Of a stretch of 64,000 nucleotides of DNA, positions 25,633 to 34,423 are shown piece by piece. Positions within the stretch are counted from its first letter, which is position 1. Each line of letters opens with the position of its first letter. The notes under the pieces were generated by a model that saw only the letters and a list, made by a program, of their open reading frames with translations, made no database searches and was not told the origin of the DNA. This DNA comes from RGIG464 sp045599585 (GTDB lineage Bacteria > Myxococcota_A > Bradymonadia > UBA4248), in contig JAZRWH010000088.1 in assembly GCA_045599585.1 (NCBI GenBank), forward strand, positions 1 to 64,000, given 5' to 3'. The position numbers were made by a program, and so were the translations under genes.

Positions 25633-26250
25633 ATGAAACTACCGAATTTTTTTCATGAAATCGTGGCTGTTCTTGATCGTACAATTCCAGATCCTCACAT
25701 CCCGCTTGACTTTTCTGATCCCTATTCGCTGCTCATTGCGGTTGTATTGTCTGCACAATGCACAGACAAACGTGTGAATGAGGTCATGCCAGAATTGCTC
25801 AAGCACGGCAAAACGCCTGCCGAAATTGCATCGCTTGGCGTCGATAAAGTCACGGAAATTATAAAGCCGTGTGGTTTATATACACGAAAAGCGCCTGCTA
25901 TTATAAAAATTAGCGAAACACTTCGCGATCAGTTTGACGGCCAGGTGCCATCCGATCGCAAAGCGCTCGAAGCCCTGCCTTGCGTCGGACGGAAAACGGC
26001 AAACGTCGTCCTCTCTCATGCATTTGGTATTCCTGCATTTCCTGTTGATACGCACATTTTGCGTCTCAGCGCACGCTGGAATTGGTCACATGGCAAAACC
26101 GCCGACGCTGTCGAAAAAGATTTGTGCAAACTATTTCCACCCGAAGAATGGCTAAAACGACATCTTCAACTCATTCTTTTTGGACGCACTTACTGTAAAG
26201 CAACAGGCCACAAACCCGAAAGCTGTCCAGCCTGTGCCCTGCTTTTATAA
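25633..26250 (+). CDS. nth: Endonuclease III (DNA glycosylase/AP lyase)
   Basis: This 205-residue base-excision repair enzyme removes oxidised pyrimidines and cleaves the abasic site. The helix-hairpin-helix is ALEALPCVGRKTANVV with catalytic Lys121, and the catalytic Asp is D139 in FPVDTH. The N-terminal LLIAVVLSAQCTDKRVN is typical. The iron-sulfur loop is non-standard: Cys188, Cys198 and Cys201 (C-x9-C-x2-C) with no fourth Cys before the stop, whereas the classic pattern is C-x6-C-x2-C-x5-C. Either this lineage binds the cluster differently or lacks it. Ribosome site before ATG 25633 is weak. Confidence 0.93.
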   Translation: MKLPNFFHEIVAVLDRTIPDPHIPLDFSDPYSLLIAVVLSAQCTDKRVNEVMPELLKHGKTPAEIASLGVDKVTEIIKPCGLYTRKAPAIIKISETLRDQFDGQVPSDRKALEALPCVGRKTANVVLSHAFGIPAFPVDTHILRLSARWNWSHGKTADAVEKDLCKLFPPEEWLKRHLQLILFGRTYCKATGHKPESCPACALLL

Positions 26251-26274
26251 TATAATAAAGTATAATCATTTTAC

Positions 26275-26342
26275 GCTGCGCTATGGCTAGCCATACGCGC
26301 AGCGGCTTCGGCTATTGCTGCTTGCGCGCAATACGCCTCCGC
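26275..26342. repeat. Type A bulged-hairpin repeat, doublet
   Basis: At 26275-26303, GCTGCGC, TATGGC, TA, GCCATA, bulged C, GCGCAGC. At 26302-26342, GGC, TATTGC, a loop of about nine nt, GCAATA, bulged C, GCC, with outer GCGG/CCGC. It lies between nth and the aminotransferase gene. Confidence 0.8.
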
Positions 26343-26385
26343 ACCTTGATGAGGGTGCGTCACACTTTAAACAAAGGTTAATACA

Positions 26386-27810
26386 ATGAACGATACCGAA
26401 GTTAAATCGTTGCTTGATCAAATCAAAAATAACCGTGAAGCTTATCAAAAATCCGGCTACGGCGCTCCAGCACGCGAAACGGATCTAACCACCGAACTTG
26501 CGCAATATGAATGTGCTGGTCTTACGGCACGACGCGCCCGGTTTGATGGTGAAGTCGGCATCGAACGCGATCCTATCGTCATTGCGCGTGGTAAAGGTGC
26601 ATTCATTTGGGACGCCGATGGACGCGTCTACGTCGATATGGGTGCCTGCTTTGCCGTTGCTGCCTACGGACACGCAAACGACGAACTCGTTGAAGCGCTC
26701 AATACCCAAGCTCAAAAGCTCATGCACGGTATGGGCGATGTTTATCCCACCGATACAAAGATCGCTTTTCTTAAAAAACTCGCTGAAATGTGTCCTGGCA
26801 ATCTCAATCAGGCTTTGCTCAGTCAGTCTGGTGCCGAAGCCATCGAAACCGCAACGAAAATGGCTCAGATTGCGACTAAACGCTCCCGCTTTATTGCCTT
26901 TGAAAACTGTTATCACGGTTTAAGTTATGGTGCGCTTTCACTCACAGGCCACTCAGACGAATTTAAACGTCCTTTTAAGAGCCGCATCTGTGCCGAAACG
27001 ACCTATGTTCCCTATGCCTACTGTGCACGCTGTGCCTATGGCAAAACGCCTGATTCCTGTGAGTTTGCCTGCCTTAAACATATCGAACGACTGCTTAAAG
27101 CACCTTCTAGCGGGGCTGCCGATGTTGCAGCCATCATTGCTGAACCCGTTCAAGGACGAGGTGGCGACGTCGTACCGCCTAAGGGCTGGCTCAAGGCACT
27201 GCGTGATCTTTGTACGCGCAACGGCGTTTTGCTTATTTTGGATGAGATTTACACTGGTTTTGGCCGTACGGGCGCCCGTTTTGCTTGCTGCCACGAAGAG
27301 GTCGTCCCTGATATTCTTTGTTTGGGCAAAGCCATGACAGGCGGTTTTCCGCTTTCGGCAGCCATTGCAACGCCCGAAGTCCTCAAACACTGGCCGCTCA
27401 ATACAGCAGAAGCCATTCATACCAGCACGTTTTTGGGTAATCCAATGGGGTGTGCAGTCGGACTCAAAGCCCTGGAAATCTTAGAGCGAGATCATCTTCC
27501 CGAACGCGCTGCAGAGCTCGGTGCCTGGCTAAAAGATGCGTTGCAGCGTATTGCTCAAAGCCGTACGGACATTATCCGAGAAGTTCGAGGCAAAGGTTTT
27601 ATGATCGGCATCGAGTTTTCGCAAAAAGATGGTACGCCTCGCACTGATCTTGCGCTCAAAGTCGTTGATCTCATGCGAGATCGTGGTTTTATGCTCCTGC
27701 CAAGTGGGCCCTGGTCACAAGTCGTATCGCTTTCGCCTGCACTCGTTACGCCCAAAGCCTGCCTTGAAGCCTTCCTTCAAAACTTTGAAGAAGTCTTAGC
27801 TATTTTGTAA
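26386..27810 (+). CDS. Class III PLP-dependent aminotransferase
   Basis: This is a 474-residue fold-type I aminotransferase. The PLP Lys is K315 in CLGKAMTGGFPLS. The pyridine-N Asp is D286 in LILDEIYTGFGRTG. The phosphate-binding block is SQSGAEAIETATKMA. A Cys cluster CARC-x8-CEFAC (213-229) matches a pattern I know from an archaeal/clostridial subgroup of ornithine/GABA-type aminotransferases. The reaction is transfer of an omega- or alpha-amino group to 2-oxoglutarate or pyruvate. The exact substrate is not readable. Start ATG 26386 with AAAGG upstream. No pathway partners are adjacent. Confidence 0.92.
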   Translation: MNDTEVKSLLDQIKNNREAYQKSGYGAPARETDLTTELAQYECAGLTARRARFDGEVGIERDPIVIARGKGAFIWDADGRVYVDMGACFAVAAYGHANDELVEALNTQAQKLMHGMGDVYPTDTKIAFLKKLAEMCPGNLNQALLSQSGAEAIETATKMAQIATKRSRFIAFENCYHGLSYGALSLTGHSDEFKRPFKSRICAETTYVPYAYCARCAYGKTPDSCEFACLKHIERLLKAPSSGAADVAAIIAEPVQGRGGDVVPPKGWLKALRDLCTRNGVLLILDEIYTGFGRTGARFACCHEEVVPDILCLGKAMTGGFPLSAAIATPEVLKHWPLNTAEAIHTSTFLGNPMGCAVGLKALEILERDHLPERAAELGAWLKDALQRIAQSRTDIIREVRGKGFMIGIEFSQKDGTPRTDLALKVVDLMRDRGFMLLPSGPWSQVVSLSPALVTPKACLEAFLQNFEEVLAIL

Positions 27811-27855
27811 TTCAAAATGCAGTCGATCATGATCGACGACACTCATCATTTATAT

Positions 27856-27876
27856 GATTTAGATTTAGATTTAGAT
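27856..27876. repeat. GATTTA tandem repeat over a stop codon
   Basis: Three and a half copies of GATTTA. The stop codon of the minus-strand biotin carboxylase-like gene (27871-27873) lies inside the third copy. Confidence 0.85.
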
Positions 27877-29046
27877 CCATCTTCGCCTTATGATGCGGGC
27901 AATCATGCCATCAAAAGCCCCCGTGACGACTTCGTTGGGCATATATCCCGTTTCGATGCGCACATCTTGATCGCTATCATAGGGTGAATGTGGCCAATCA
28001 TACCCATCGAAGACGGGGAGCGGTGCAGGACCTGGTCGTTCTGCAAAATAACGATTTTCTTCGACTTCGACGTGTTCGGTATCGATCGGTTCTGACGTAA
28101 ATAAGGCTTCGTCAAGTGAATGGCCGCACTCCAGCATGAGTGCGGCGCGTACGAGATCGATGCCTGTCGCCATTTCTGTCACACCATGTTCTACTTGTAG
28201 ACGAGGATTTACTTCGAGAAGGTGGATTTGTCCATCGGCAGCAACGATCGTTTCGAGTGTCCCCCAAGATTTATAGCCAAGCGATGCAAAAGCAGCTTCG
28301 ATTCGTGCTACAAACGGACGAATCCATGCTTCCGAATTAAAAGCGACGTGAAACTCGCGTTGCTTTTGACATCGTTTTTGATCGGAGCAATCACGGACGC
28401 CCAGGACGCGAGCTTTTCCGCTGCCGTCGCCAAAAATCTGAAATTCAATATGTCTTCCCGAAACGAGTGGTTCGGCATAGTACGCATTGAGGCTGTTGGT
28501 CTGTGTGAGGTCGTGGAGCTGCTGCACAAGATTAGCTGCAGATCCACACAGGTAAATCCCCTTTCCTCCACCGCCCATGCGATTTTTTAAAACCCAATTT
28601 TGTTGGGAGGCTTGAGCCAATTTGTCTGTAAATTGTGGGTCATCACAGCAAAGATAGTGTTGAGGTAAACCGAGCGGGGGAGCGAGCTTTTTGAGCGTTT
28701 CGAGTTTGTCCCCAAAAAGGGCGAGTTGCGATGTCTTGGGGCCAACAAAGTGAATGCCGCTTAAACGACATTGTTGTGCAAAAATAGCAGTTTCGCTCAA
28801 AAAACCCCAACCGGGCAAAAGGGCTTCGCAGTGGCGTTGGTGTGCTGCTTCGATAAGATTCTCGGCATGAACAAAAGCATCTCGATCTGCACCCGTTACG
28901 ATGATCTCATCGGCTTTCGATTCGGGAAGGGATAATCGGTCGTTTGTGCCGACGGCCAATACCGCCTCAATGCCGAGCGCATGAACTCCATCTATTAATC
29001 TTGCGGCACAATCCGCGCGGTTTGCAATCAGAACCCGTTTATACAT
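27871..29046 (-). CDS. Biotin carboxylase-like ATP-grasp protein, short
   Basis: This is a 391-residue protein matching the biotin carboxylase subunit of acyl-CoA or pyruvate carboxylases. Domains: N-terminal pre-ATP-grasp (YKRVLIANRADCAARLI), LLPGWGFLSE, ATP-grasp with Gly-rich loop GGGGKG (158-163), RDCSDQKRCQK and LLEVNPRLQVEHGVTE with the metal-binding Glu and Asn. Differences from AccC: ANRGEIA is replaced by ANRADCA, and the protein ends IARIIRRRW just where canonical AccC continues for 50-60 more residues. The C-terminal lid is therefore truncated. No accB or carboxyltransferase gene is nearby. Activity is uncertain. Confidence 0.85.
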   Translation of the reverse strand: MYKRVLIANRADCAARLIDGVHALGIEAVLAVGTNDRLSLPESKADEIIVTGADRDAFVHAENLIEAAHQRHCEALLPGWGFLSETAIFAQQCRLSGIHFVGPKTSQLALFGDKLETLKKLAPPLGLPQHYLCCDDPQFTDKLAQASQQNWVLKNRMGGGGKGIYLCGSAANLVQQLHDLTQTNSLNAYYAEPLVSGRHIEFQIFGDGSGKARVLGVRDCSDQKRCQKQREFHVAFNSEAWIRPFVARIEAAFASLGYKSWGTLETIVAADGQIHLLEVNPRLQVEHGVTEMATGIDLVRAALMLECGHSLDEALFTSEPIDTEHVEVEENRYFAERPGPAPLPVFDGYDWPHSPYDSDQDVRIETGYMPNEVVTGAFDGMIARIIRRRWI

Positions 29047-29170
29047 TTGTTACGTTTCCAGACTTATTGAACAATTTGTCGTAGATTTCGCACGTATTCG
29101 CTCTGACAAGTCAACGACGTGCGAGGCTGTGACGGATACTATGCCCACCTTGAACGGACAATAAAACGAT

Positions 29171-29277
29171 TTTTCCACAATTTTTACGCATTAGGTGGAT
29201 AGGGGGAGCCAGGCTGTGGATTGGTTGTGGTGTATCTGTGGATAACTTGTGGAAAAATAAGTAAAATTTGTGGATAA
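29171..29277. promoter_or_regulatory. DnaA-box cluster, candidate replication origin or DnaA-regulated site
   Basis: Two exact DnaA boxes (TGTGGATAA, complement of TTATCCACA) at 29237-29245 and 29269-29277 lie in the same orientation. Near matches are at 29171-29179 (TTTTCCACA), 29215-29223 (TGTGGATTG) and 29248-29256 (TGTGGAAAA). AT-rich sequence follows. They lie in a 470-nt gap between divergent genes (29047-29519). Usual oriC neighbours (dnaA, dnaN, rpmH) are absent, so oriC status is unproven. Confidence 0.5.
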
Positions 29278-29519
29278 CTCAGATAAATAGATACAATCTC
29301 CGTACATTTTAAAAAAGTTCATGTCACAAATGAACAAAATGCGTTGTGGTTCGTACCAAGCAAGCAAATGCGCACGTCAAGCAGTGCAGAGATAGGACGA
29401 TACTTTTTGCAAAACATCCCAAAATCGTTCTTGCCAAAAAAAGCGCACGGTCTAAACTGGACTTACCGGTGCAAAACCGTGGGCTGTTCTCTTTAATTTT
29501 ACAATTTAGGAGATTTACC

Positions 29520-30170
29520 ATGAAAAAAAGCATCATTATTACAATCATTCTCACGATTTTATTGTTTGTTGTTTCGGGAGTGTTTGTTGCGCTCATGCCT
29601 GATTCAGTGCCGATTCATTTTAATGCGGCAGGCACAGCAGACGCCTATGGCTCGCCACTCACGTACATGATCTTTCCAATTTGTTGCGTGTTTATTGCCT
29701 GTGTTTTAGTTGTAGCGCAGGTCATTAGTCGTGTCCGAGGGTTAGGATCTGATAATTTGGCACTTTCTTATATTACAAATGGTGCATTAGTTTTGCTCAA
29801 CCTAATCAACCTATGTATTTGTATCAATGCCTTTATATATGGTTCGCCCAATGCTTACGTGCGCGGTGATTTTTTGATTCGGATTATTTTTGTTGGCGTG
29901 GGTATTTTTCAGATTTTTATGAGCCACTGGATTCCCATGCTTCCGCGTCATTATGCTAAAGAGAACAAAAAAATACTTACCGAAGAGAGTTACAATGTCA
30001 TCATGCAATTTATCAAAAAAAGTGGGATGTACCATGGTGGTCTTATAGCGTTGACGGCTTTATTTGTACCACTCATACCTGAAACGATGATTGTTGTTGG
30101 ACTTTACGTGATCTGGAGTATGGTTGTAGTGATTTATGCGAGCAAAAAGCTTCGTACGAATGCCGCATAA
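29520..30170 (+). CDS. SdpI/DUF1648-like membrane protein
   Basis: This is a 216-residue protein. The start is ATG 29520, with TAGGAGA 6 nt upstream; the in-frame extension to 29346 lacks a ribosome site and runs into the DnaA-box region. TM1 is IIITIILTILLFVVSGVFVA, followed by MPDSVPIHFNAAGTADAYGS, the DUF1648 signature (xxPIHFNxxGxxD), and at least four more TM helices. The WIPMLPRHYAKENK loop recalls SdpI. SdpI of Bacillus gives immunity to a toxic peptide; most DUF1648 proteins have no assigned role. No toxin gene is adjacent. Confidence 0.85.
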   Translation: MKKSIIITIILTILLFVVSGVFVALMPDSVPIHFNAAGTADAYGSPLTYMIFPICCVFIACVLVVAQVISRVRGLGSDNLALSYITNGALVLLNLINLCICINAFIYGSPNAYVRGDFLIRIIFVGVGIFQIFMSHWIPMLPRHYAKENKKILTEESYNVIMQFIKKSGMYHGGLIALTALFVPLIPETMIVVGLYVIWSMVVVIYASKKLRTNAA

Positions 30171-30213
30171 CGAGACAAAAACAATTTTATTATTATCTCT
30201 AAAAGTTCAAATT

Positions 30214-30255
30214 GACAGCAATGATATATAACTCAATATAAATATCATTGCTGTC
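30214..30255. repeat. Perfect 14-bp inverted repeat
   Basis: GACAGCAATGATAT at 30214-30227 and ATATCATTGCTGTC at 30242-30255, with a 14-nt loop. No T-run follows, so it is not a simple terminator. The 12-mer GACAGCAATGAT recurs at 38942-38953, at one end of the MITE-like element. The rest of the 300-nt gap 30171-30469 holds only this and a type A hairpin. Confidence 0.8.
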
Positions 30256-30405
30256 TCACTAAACGTTCGTTTTACTGAAGCGAAATTAACTCAGTAAATG
30301 AATATTTCTTGTATATTAAAAAATCGTGGGGCAAAGCTGAGCCTTATAGAAGCGAATGCACGTGGTACACGCTTTTTGTATGATTGTACAGATTGAGCAT
30401 GAAAC

Positions 30406-30442
30406 TGCGAAGCCGTATTGCCCGACGGGCAATAGGCGAAGC
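30406..30442. repeat. Type A bulged-hairpin repeat, single
   Basis: GCC, bulged G, TATTGCCC, GAC, GGGCAATA, GGC, flanked on both sides by GCGAAGC. It lies 28 nt past the end of the rhomboid gene. Confidence 0.8.
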
Positions 30443-30469
30443 AAAAAAATAAAATGCGTTGCAGTATAA

Positions 30470-31591
30470 TTAGAAACGAATTTGATCACACAGCATTGTG
30501 AAAGGCAGGGGACGATTGTCTTCTTTTTGGGATGCAAATTGTTCATCAGCGCGTTTACACAGCGTATTCGCCGTTTTGTAATCTTTGCGCAGTGCATTTA
30601 CGAGAATGTAGTTTCGCCACGCGTTAGGATTGTTGTTATCAGCGTCAAAAGCAGTTTTGCATGACGTAAGCGCTTGATCGTAGTTTTTGATCAATAGATT
30701 TTGCTCACATTCTCTTTGAGATTTTTCATTTCCGCCAACGATGCCAAGCGTACAAAAAGCGGGGATGATGACCGCGAGTGAGCCAAGGCAGAGCGCGTAG
30801 GAGAGTCGATACTGCCAACGTTTGGTAAAACCAGTTGCATTAAGTCGCGGTAGGATAAGGCCGGCGATGAGACCGACGACAAGGCCGGCGATGTGCGCGA
30901 TGTTGTCGATGCCGTGTCCCATGGATTTGGCTATCGAACCGTTGACGAGAATGCCGAATCCAACGGTTGCAGCTGCTGCTGTCAGCATACTATTGCGGAT
31001 TTTGAGCGAAAGAGGCGTGTGTTCTCGATGGGCTGCAATACCGGCCATTGCGATCAGAGCCATGATTGCCCCGCTTGCACCGGCAACAACGATCCCCGCG
31101 TCACCGATAAGATTAGAGGCTGTCATGGATGCAGCGCCCAAAAAGACAAAAGCGCCAAAGGTGACTGGAGCTCCAAAAGTACGTTCGACATAAGGTCCAA
31201 CGTAACGCAAAGCCATCATATTAAAAAGAATGTGGACTAATCCGAGATGCGCAAAGTTTGCCGTAAACACACGCCACCAAACCAGTTCGCCCTTTATCTG
31301 AGCTCCCCAGCGCAGTACGATTTCGGCGGGTGGCGTAAAAAGAGCATCTTGCAGCGTAAAATCCGGATGGAGTAAAATATCGATCGTCAAAACCACGAAC
31401 AGCAGAATATTCAAAAAAAGGAGCATTCGCGTTGCAGGGCTTGCCGTGGGGATTACAGCTTTGCCTAAGCGTTGAAGGACGATTTCGCCACGCGTCAATT
31501 GCGCGCTTTTGCAGTATGGGCATTGGGCGAAATCTATTTCAAGTTCGGCCTGACAGCCGATGCAATTCTTTTTCGCGGTTTTTTTAGGCAT
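30470..31591 (-). CDS. Rhomboid family intramembrane serine protease with N-terminal zinc ribbon
   Basis: About 373 residues from ATG 31589-31591 (MPKKTAKKNCIGCQ); an ATG further upstream at 31624 is possible. A four-Cys zinc ribbon (C10, C13, C24, C27) comes first. The six-TM rhomboid core contains HLGLVHILFN (TM2, oxyanion side), the catalytic Ser173 in VAGASGAIMAL and His233 in IDNIAHIAGLVVG. The last 80 residues after a TM segment are a short TPR-like region (LIKNYDQALTSCKTAFDADN). Rhomboids cleave TM substrates within the inner membrane. The substrate is unknown. Confidence 0.92.
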   Translation of the reverse strand: MPKKTAKKNCIGCQAELEIDFAQCPYCKSAQLTRGEIVLQRLGKAVIPTASPATRMLLFLNILLFVVLTIDILLHPDFTLQDALFTPPAEIVLRWGAQIKGELVWWRVFTANFAHLGLVHILFNMMALRYVGPYVERTFGAPVTFGAFVFLGAASMTASNLIGDAGIVVAGASGAIMALIAMAGIAAHREHTPLSLKIRNSMLTAAAATVGFGILVNGSIAKSMGHGIDNIAHIAGLVVGLIAGLILPRLNATGFTKRWQYRLSYALCLGSLAVIIPAFCTLGIVGGNEKSQRECEQNLLIKNYDQALTSCKTAFDADNNNPNAWRNYILVNALRKDYKTANTLCKRADEQFASQKEDNRPLPFTMLCDQIRF

Positions 31592-31828
31592 GATCAGTGC
31601 TCTCAAATCTTTAGGACGTACCATACGGCCTATCATTAAAAACACGCTTTTGTGCCTTTAACTTCCCTATATTACTATAATTAGAGCTTGATGTCACACT
31701 TGCACATACCAAGAGCGGTTTGTCAGTGTTTTCTTGCGTTATAAAGACAAACTCGATTCAACGTGCTAAACTGTTCGTGTCAGTTCGGGCTGGCAGACGA
31801 CAAAACGCGAACTTAAAGGTAGAACGTT

Positions 31829-32422
31829 ATGCAAAAAAGAAGATGTGTATTTCGAGATAACCCCGATCCCAACGACCCCGAATTTTTCGAAAAGGTCATG
31901 AGCGTCATACAGCGCTTAGGCTCCAATGGGGCTGAGCTTATTCTCATGAGTGACGAATCCTCCGAAGTTACGCAGCTTCACCAGATTACCTGGCAAAGTG
32001 CGAACGAAGAGCTTCAAACGGAACTTTCTATTGTTCGCGATCTGCACAACGAAGTCTGCTATGCGACGATCTCCTCCAAACAGGCATGGATTGTTAAAGA
32101 AGCCGAGACTGCTTTTCGCGAGACGATCGATTGTTATACGATTGGCGAACTCGTCGATACCTGCCATGGTCGTTTTTACGATGCCCAACTTCTCATTGCG
32201 CTTGGTTTACTTGCTCGAAAACCAGACGCAGATATCATACGCACGCTTTCGGAAGCACTTGATCACGACCTACCTCGCACGCGTTGCTGTGCCGCCCGTG
32301 CCATTGCTTTCACGCAGTGGAGCGTTTTCATTCCCGATCTCGAGATCATGCTTAAAATGGAAGATGATCCTACAGCCCGTGACATGGGCGAACGTGCACT
32401 TGAGATTTGTGAACGTCGTTAG
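31829..32422 (+). CDS. HEAT-repeat-like protein
   Basis: This is a 197-residue soluble protein. The N-terminal 70 residues are an alpha/beta region (QRLGSNGAELILMSDESSEV). The C-terminal half has two HEAT-like helical pairs (YDAQLLIALGLLARKPDADI; RTRCCAARAIAFTQWSVFIP; DDPTARDMGERALEI). HEAT repeats are protein-binding scaffolds. Start ATG 31829 with AAGG upstream. It precedes a HEAT/TPR protein on the same strand by about 230 nt; a functional link is inferred. Confidence 0.78.
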   Translation: MQKRRCVFRDNPDPNDPEFFEKVMSVIQRLGSNGAELILMSDESSEVTQLHQITWQSANEELQTELSIVRDLHNEVCYATISSKQAWIVKEAETAFRETIDCYTIGELVDTCHGRFYDAQLLIALGLLARKPDADIIRTLSEALDHDLPRTRCCAARAIAFTQWSVFIPDLEIMLKMEDDPTARDMGERALEICERR

Positions 32423-32654
32423 ACGCGCTGAATTCTTTGGGCTTATATAAGCGGCCTGACTCGTCTATACCTGAGCAGAGCCGCTTTTTTTGCGCATATT
32501 GCCCGTGGGTCAGACAGCAAAAATCCCCCCCAAATGATTGTGCATCTGGAGTAGAATGCGCTGGTTTTGGGGCGATTGTGTCTCAATGCAAAATGCAAAG
32601 CGATAAGAGGTATTCTCAACGAATATTCTAAGATGGATGGAGAAACGATAGACT

Positions 32655-34268
32655 ATGATCACACTGATTCCCTCACAAATGCCGCAGCAGGATCTTGGTA
32701 TGATAGCGCAAGTGCTGATGGGGCAAGGATTTGTCCAGCAGCCGGCAAGTGAACGCAAGCGCGAAAGTCCAGCGATTGTATTTTACACTGAGGACAAATC
32801 GAACATCGTGACGATGAAGTTTTACCAGGACATCGGTACACTTCGCGTCGAAACTCGCGGTGCAGCGGCCGACAAAATCGCCGTAGCCATGGGACAGTAT
32901 ATGGAAGCGATGACCGTCGCGAGTCTGACCGATTTGTTCGACGCATCCCAATCAGATATGGAGCGCCGCGTCTATGCAATCCTGTTGGTTTTGGCCTATC
33001 CAAGTGCACTGGATGCTCTTGCAGCCCTTCACGAGAAGTACATTAAAAATGGTAGTGAGGCGACGCGTGAAGGTATCGTACAAGGCTTTGCGTTTTTGGA
33101 AACGCCGGATGTTGGTGACGCGCTAGAGTCTATCGAAGCTGAGTTTACGGGTCAGCCCATTGCTGTTTTGTGTCGTAAAGGCATCGATGCCCTCAGTGCA
33201 CGTGGTCTGATCAAAGAGTCGCTCGCTTCCTTTATGAACAAAATACGCGGTATGGTCGATGATAAAGCAGCCGAAGCGGTGACGATGATCGACAAGTATT
33301 GTGAGAACAACCCAGATGCGCCGGCATTGCGTGCGCTCAAAGCGCGCGCGTTGATCGTTTTGGGCAAATCAGATGAAGCTTCGGCGTTGTTGGCTCAGAT
33401 CGATCTGAGCGATCCCGATGCGGCAGAAGCGTTTGTCGAGCGCGCTAAACTTCGTGAGGCTGGTCGATTTGTGGAATACGCCTTGCGCGACATTCAGTGT
33501 GCCTTGGCTCTCGAACCTGAAAACGAAGAAGCTGCCGTGATTTGTCGACGCTTGTCGATGTTGGCGACGCAAAAAGAATCAAGCGACGAAGAAAAACTGG
33601 CCGAGTATACGAAGGCGCTCGAAGAAAACGCTGAAGATGCCAATTTGCTTTGTCAACGTGCCGAATGTCTGTTGCACCTTGGCGAATTTGAAAAGGCACG
33701 TGCGGATGCGATTCATGCGCGCAAGCTTTCGGCAAACGATCCGCGTCTGCCGCTGATCTTGGGCGAAGCCTATTTGGGCATGCGTTGGCTGGGGAGTGCA
33801 CTTGAACAGGCTACGACAGCGCAGCGTGTATTTGCTGCTTCGCAGCGCGTCGAAGCCAGTCTTCTGAAAGTCCGGGTTTTCATGGCAATCAATCGCATTG
33901 ATGCCGCACGTCACGCGCTCCGCGAACTTGCACCCGAAATTCAGTTGGAGTCTGCTGTTAGACTTTATGCCGGTATTCTTGAGGAACTTTTAGGCAATGC
34001 GAATGAGGCGCGTGCGATTTATGCGGAGCTTACGGCTGATGAGATGAGCGCCGTCTTGCGTACACAGACACCTTGTCTATACGTCAACCTTCCTGTTCTG
34101 CGCGAGTTTGCTTCGGCTGACGTTCCCGCAATTAGCGAACAGCCTGCAGTCGAACTCGACAAAGAGCCGATGGATCCTTACTTTAAACGATGTGATGCTT
34201 GCGGTGCGCTTACCATGGCACGCCGAACCCTTTGCAAAGAATGCTCGAACGCGACTTTCTTTAGCTAA
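32655..34268 (+). CDS. HEAT/TPR scaffold protein with C-terminal zinc ribbon
   Basis: This is a 537-residue cytoplasmic protein. The first 90 residues form an alpha/beta region with IVTMKFYQDIGTLRVETRG, HEAT-like helices follow to about 190, and then a series of TPR units (AVTMIDKYCENNPDAPALRA, NLLCQRAECLLHLGEFEKAR, LPLILGEAYLGMRWLGSALE). The end is a four-Cys ribbon CDACG-x8-CKEC. It probably acts as a protein-interaction scaffold. ATG 32655 has GGAGA 11 nt upstream; no better start is visible. A type B repeat follows its stop. Confidence 0.82.
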   Translation: MITLIPSQMPQQDLGMIAQVLMGQGFVQQPASERKRESPAIVFYTEDKSNIVTMKFYQDIGTLRVETRGAAADKIAVAMGQYMEAMTVASLTDLFDASQSDMERRVYAILLVLAYPSALDALAALHEKYIKNGSEATREGIVQGFAFLETPDVGDALESIEAEFTGQPIAVLCRKGIDALSARGLIKESLASFMNKIRGMVDDKAAEAVTMIDKYCENNPDAPALRALKARALIVLGKSDEASALLAQIDLSDPDAAEAFVERAKLREAGRFVEYALRDIQCALALEPENEEAAVICRRLSMLATQKESSDEEKLAEYTKALEENAEDANLLCQRAECLLHLGEFEKARADAIHARKLSANDPRLPLILGEAYLGMRWLGSALEQATTAQRVFAASQRVEASLLKVRVFMAINRIDAARHALRELAPEIQLESAVRLYAGILEELLGNANEARAIYAELTADEMSAVLRTQTPCLYVNLPVLREFASADVPAISEQPAVELDKEPMDPYFKRCDACGALTMARRTLCKECSNATFFS

Positions 34269-34276
34269 TATTTTTT

Positions 34277-34336
34277 GAAAGGGGGAAGTATCCCCCTGAG
34301 CTGCTATCTTCTGCGAAGATACGCAGCTACCCCCTC
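34277..34336 (-). repeat. Type B palindromic repeat
   Basis: On the minus strand: GAGGGGGTAGCTGC, bulged G, TATCTTCGCAGAAGATA, GCAGCT, terminal hairpin AGGGGGATACTTCCCCCT. Its AGCTGC/GCAGCT stem replaces AGCGGC/GCCGCT of other copies, a compensatory pair change. Confidence 0.88.
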
Positions 34337-34423
34337 GTCGTTGACTAAGCTCAACAACCGGCGGTCTGCAGCGACACGCCTAACGTTGACGACTGCAAAC
34401 ATTTTTCTTCAAACAATCAAACC

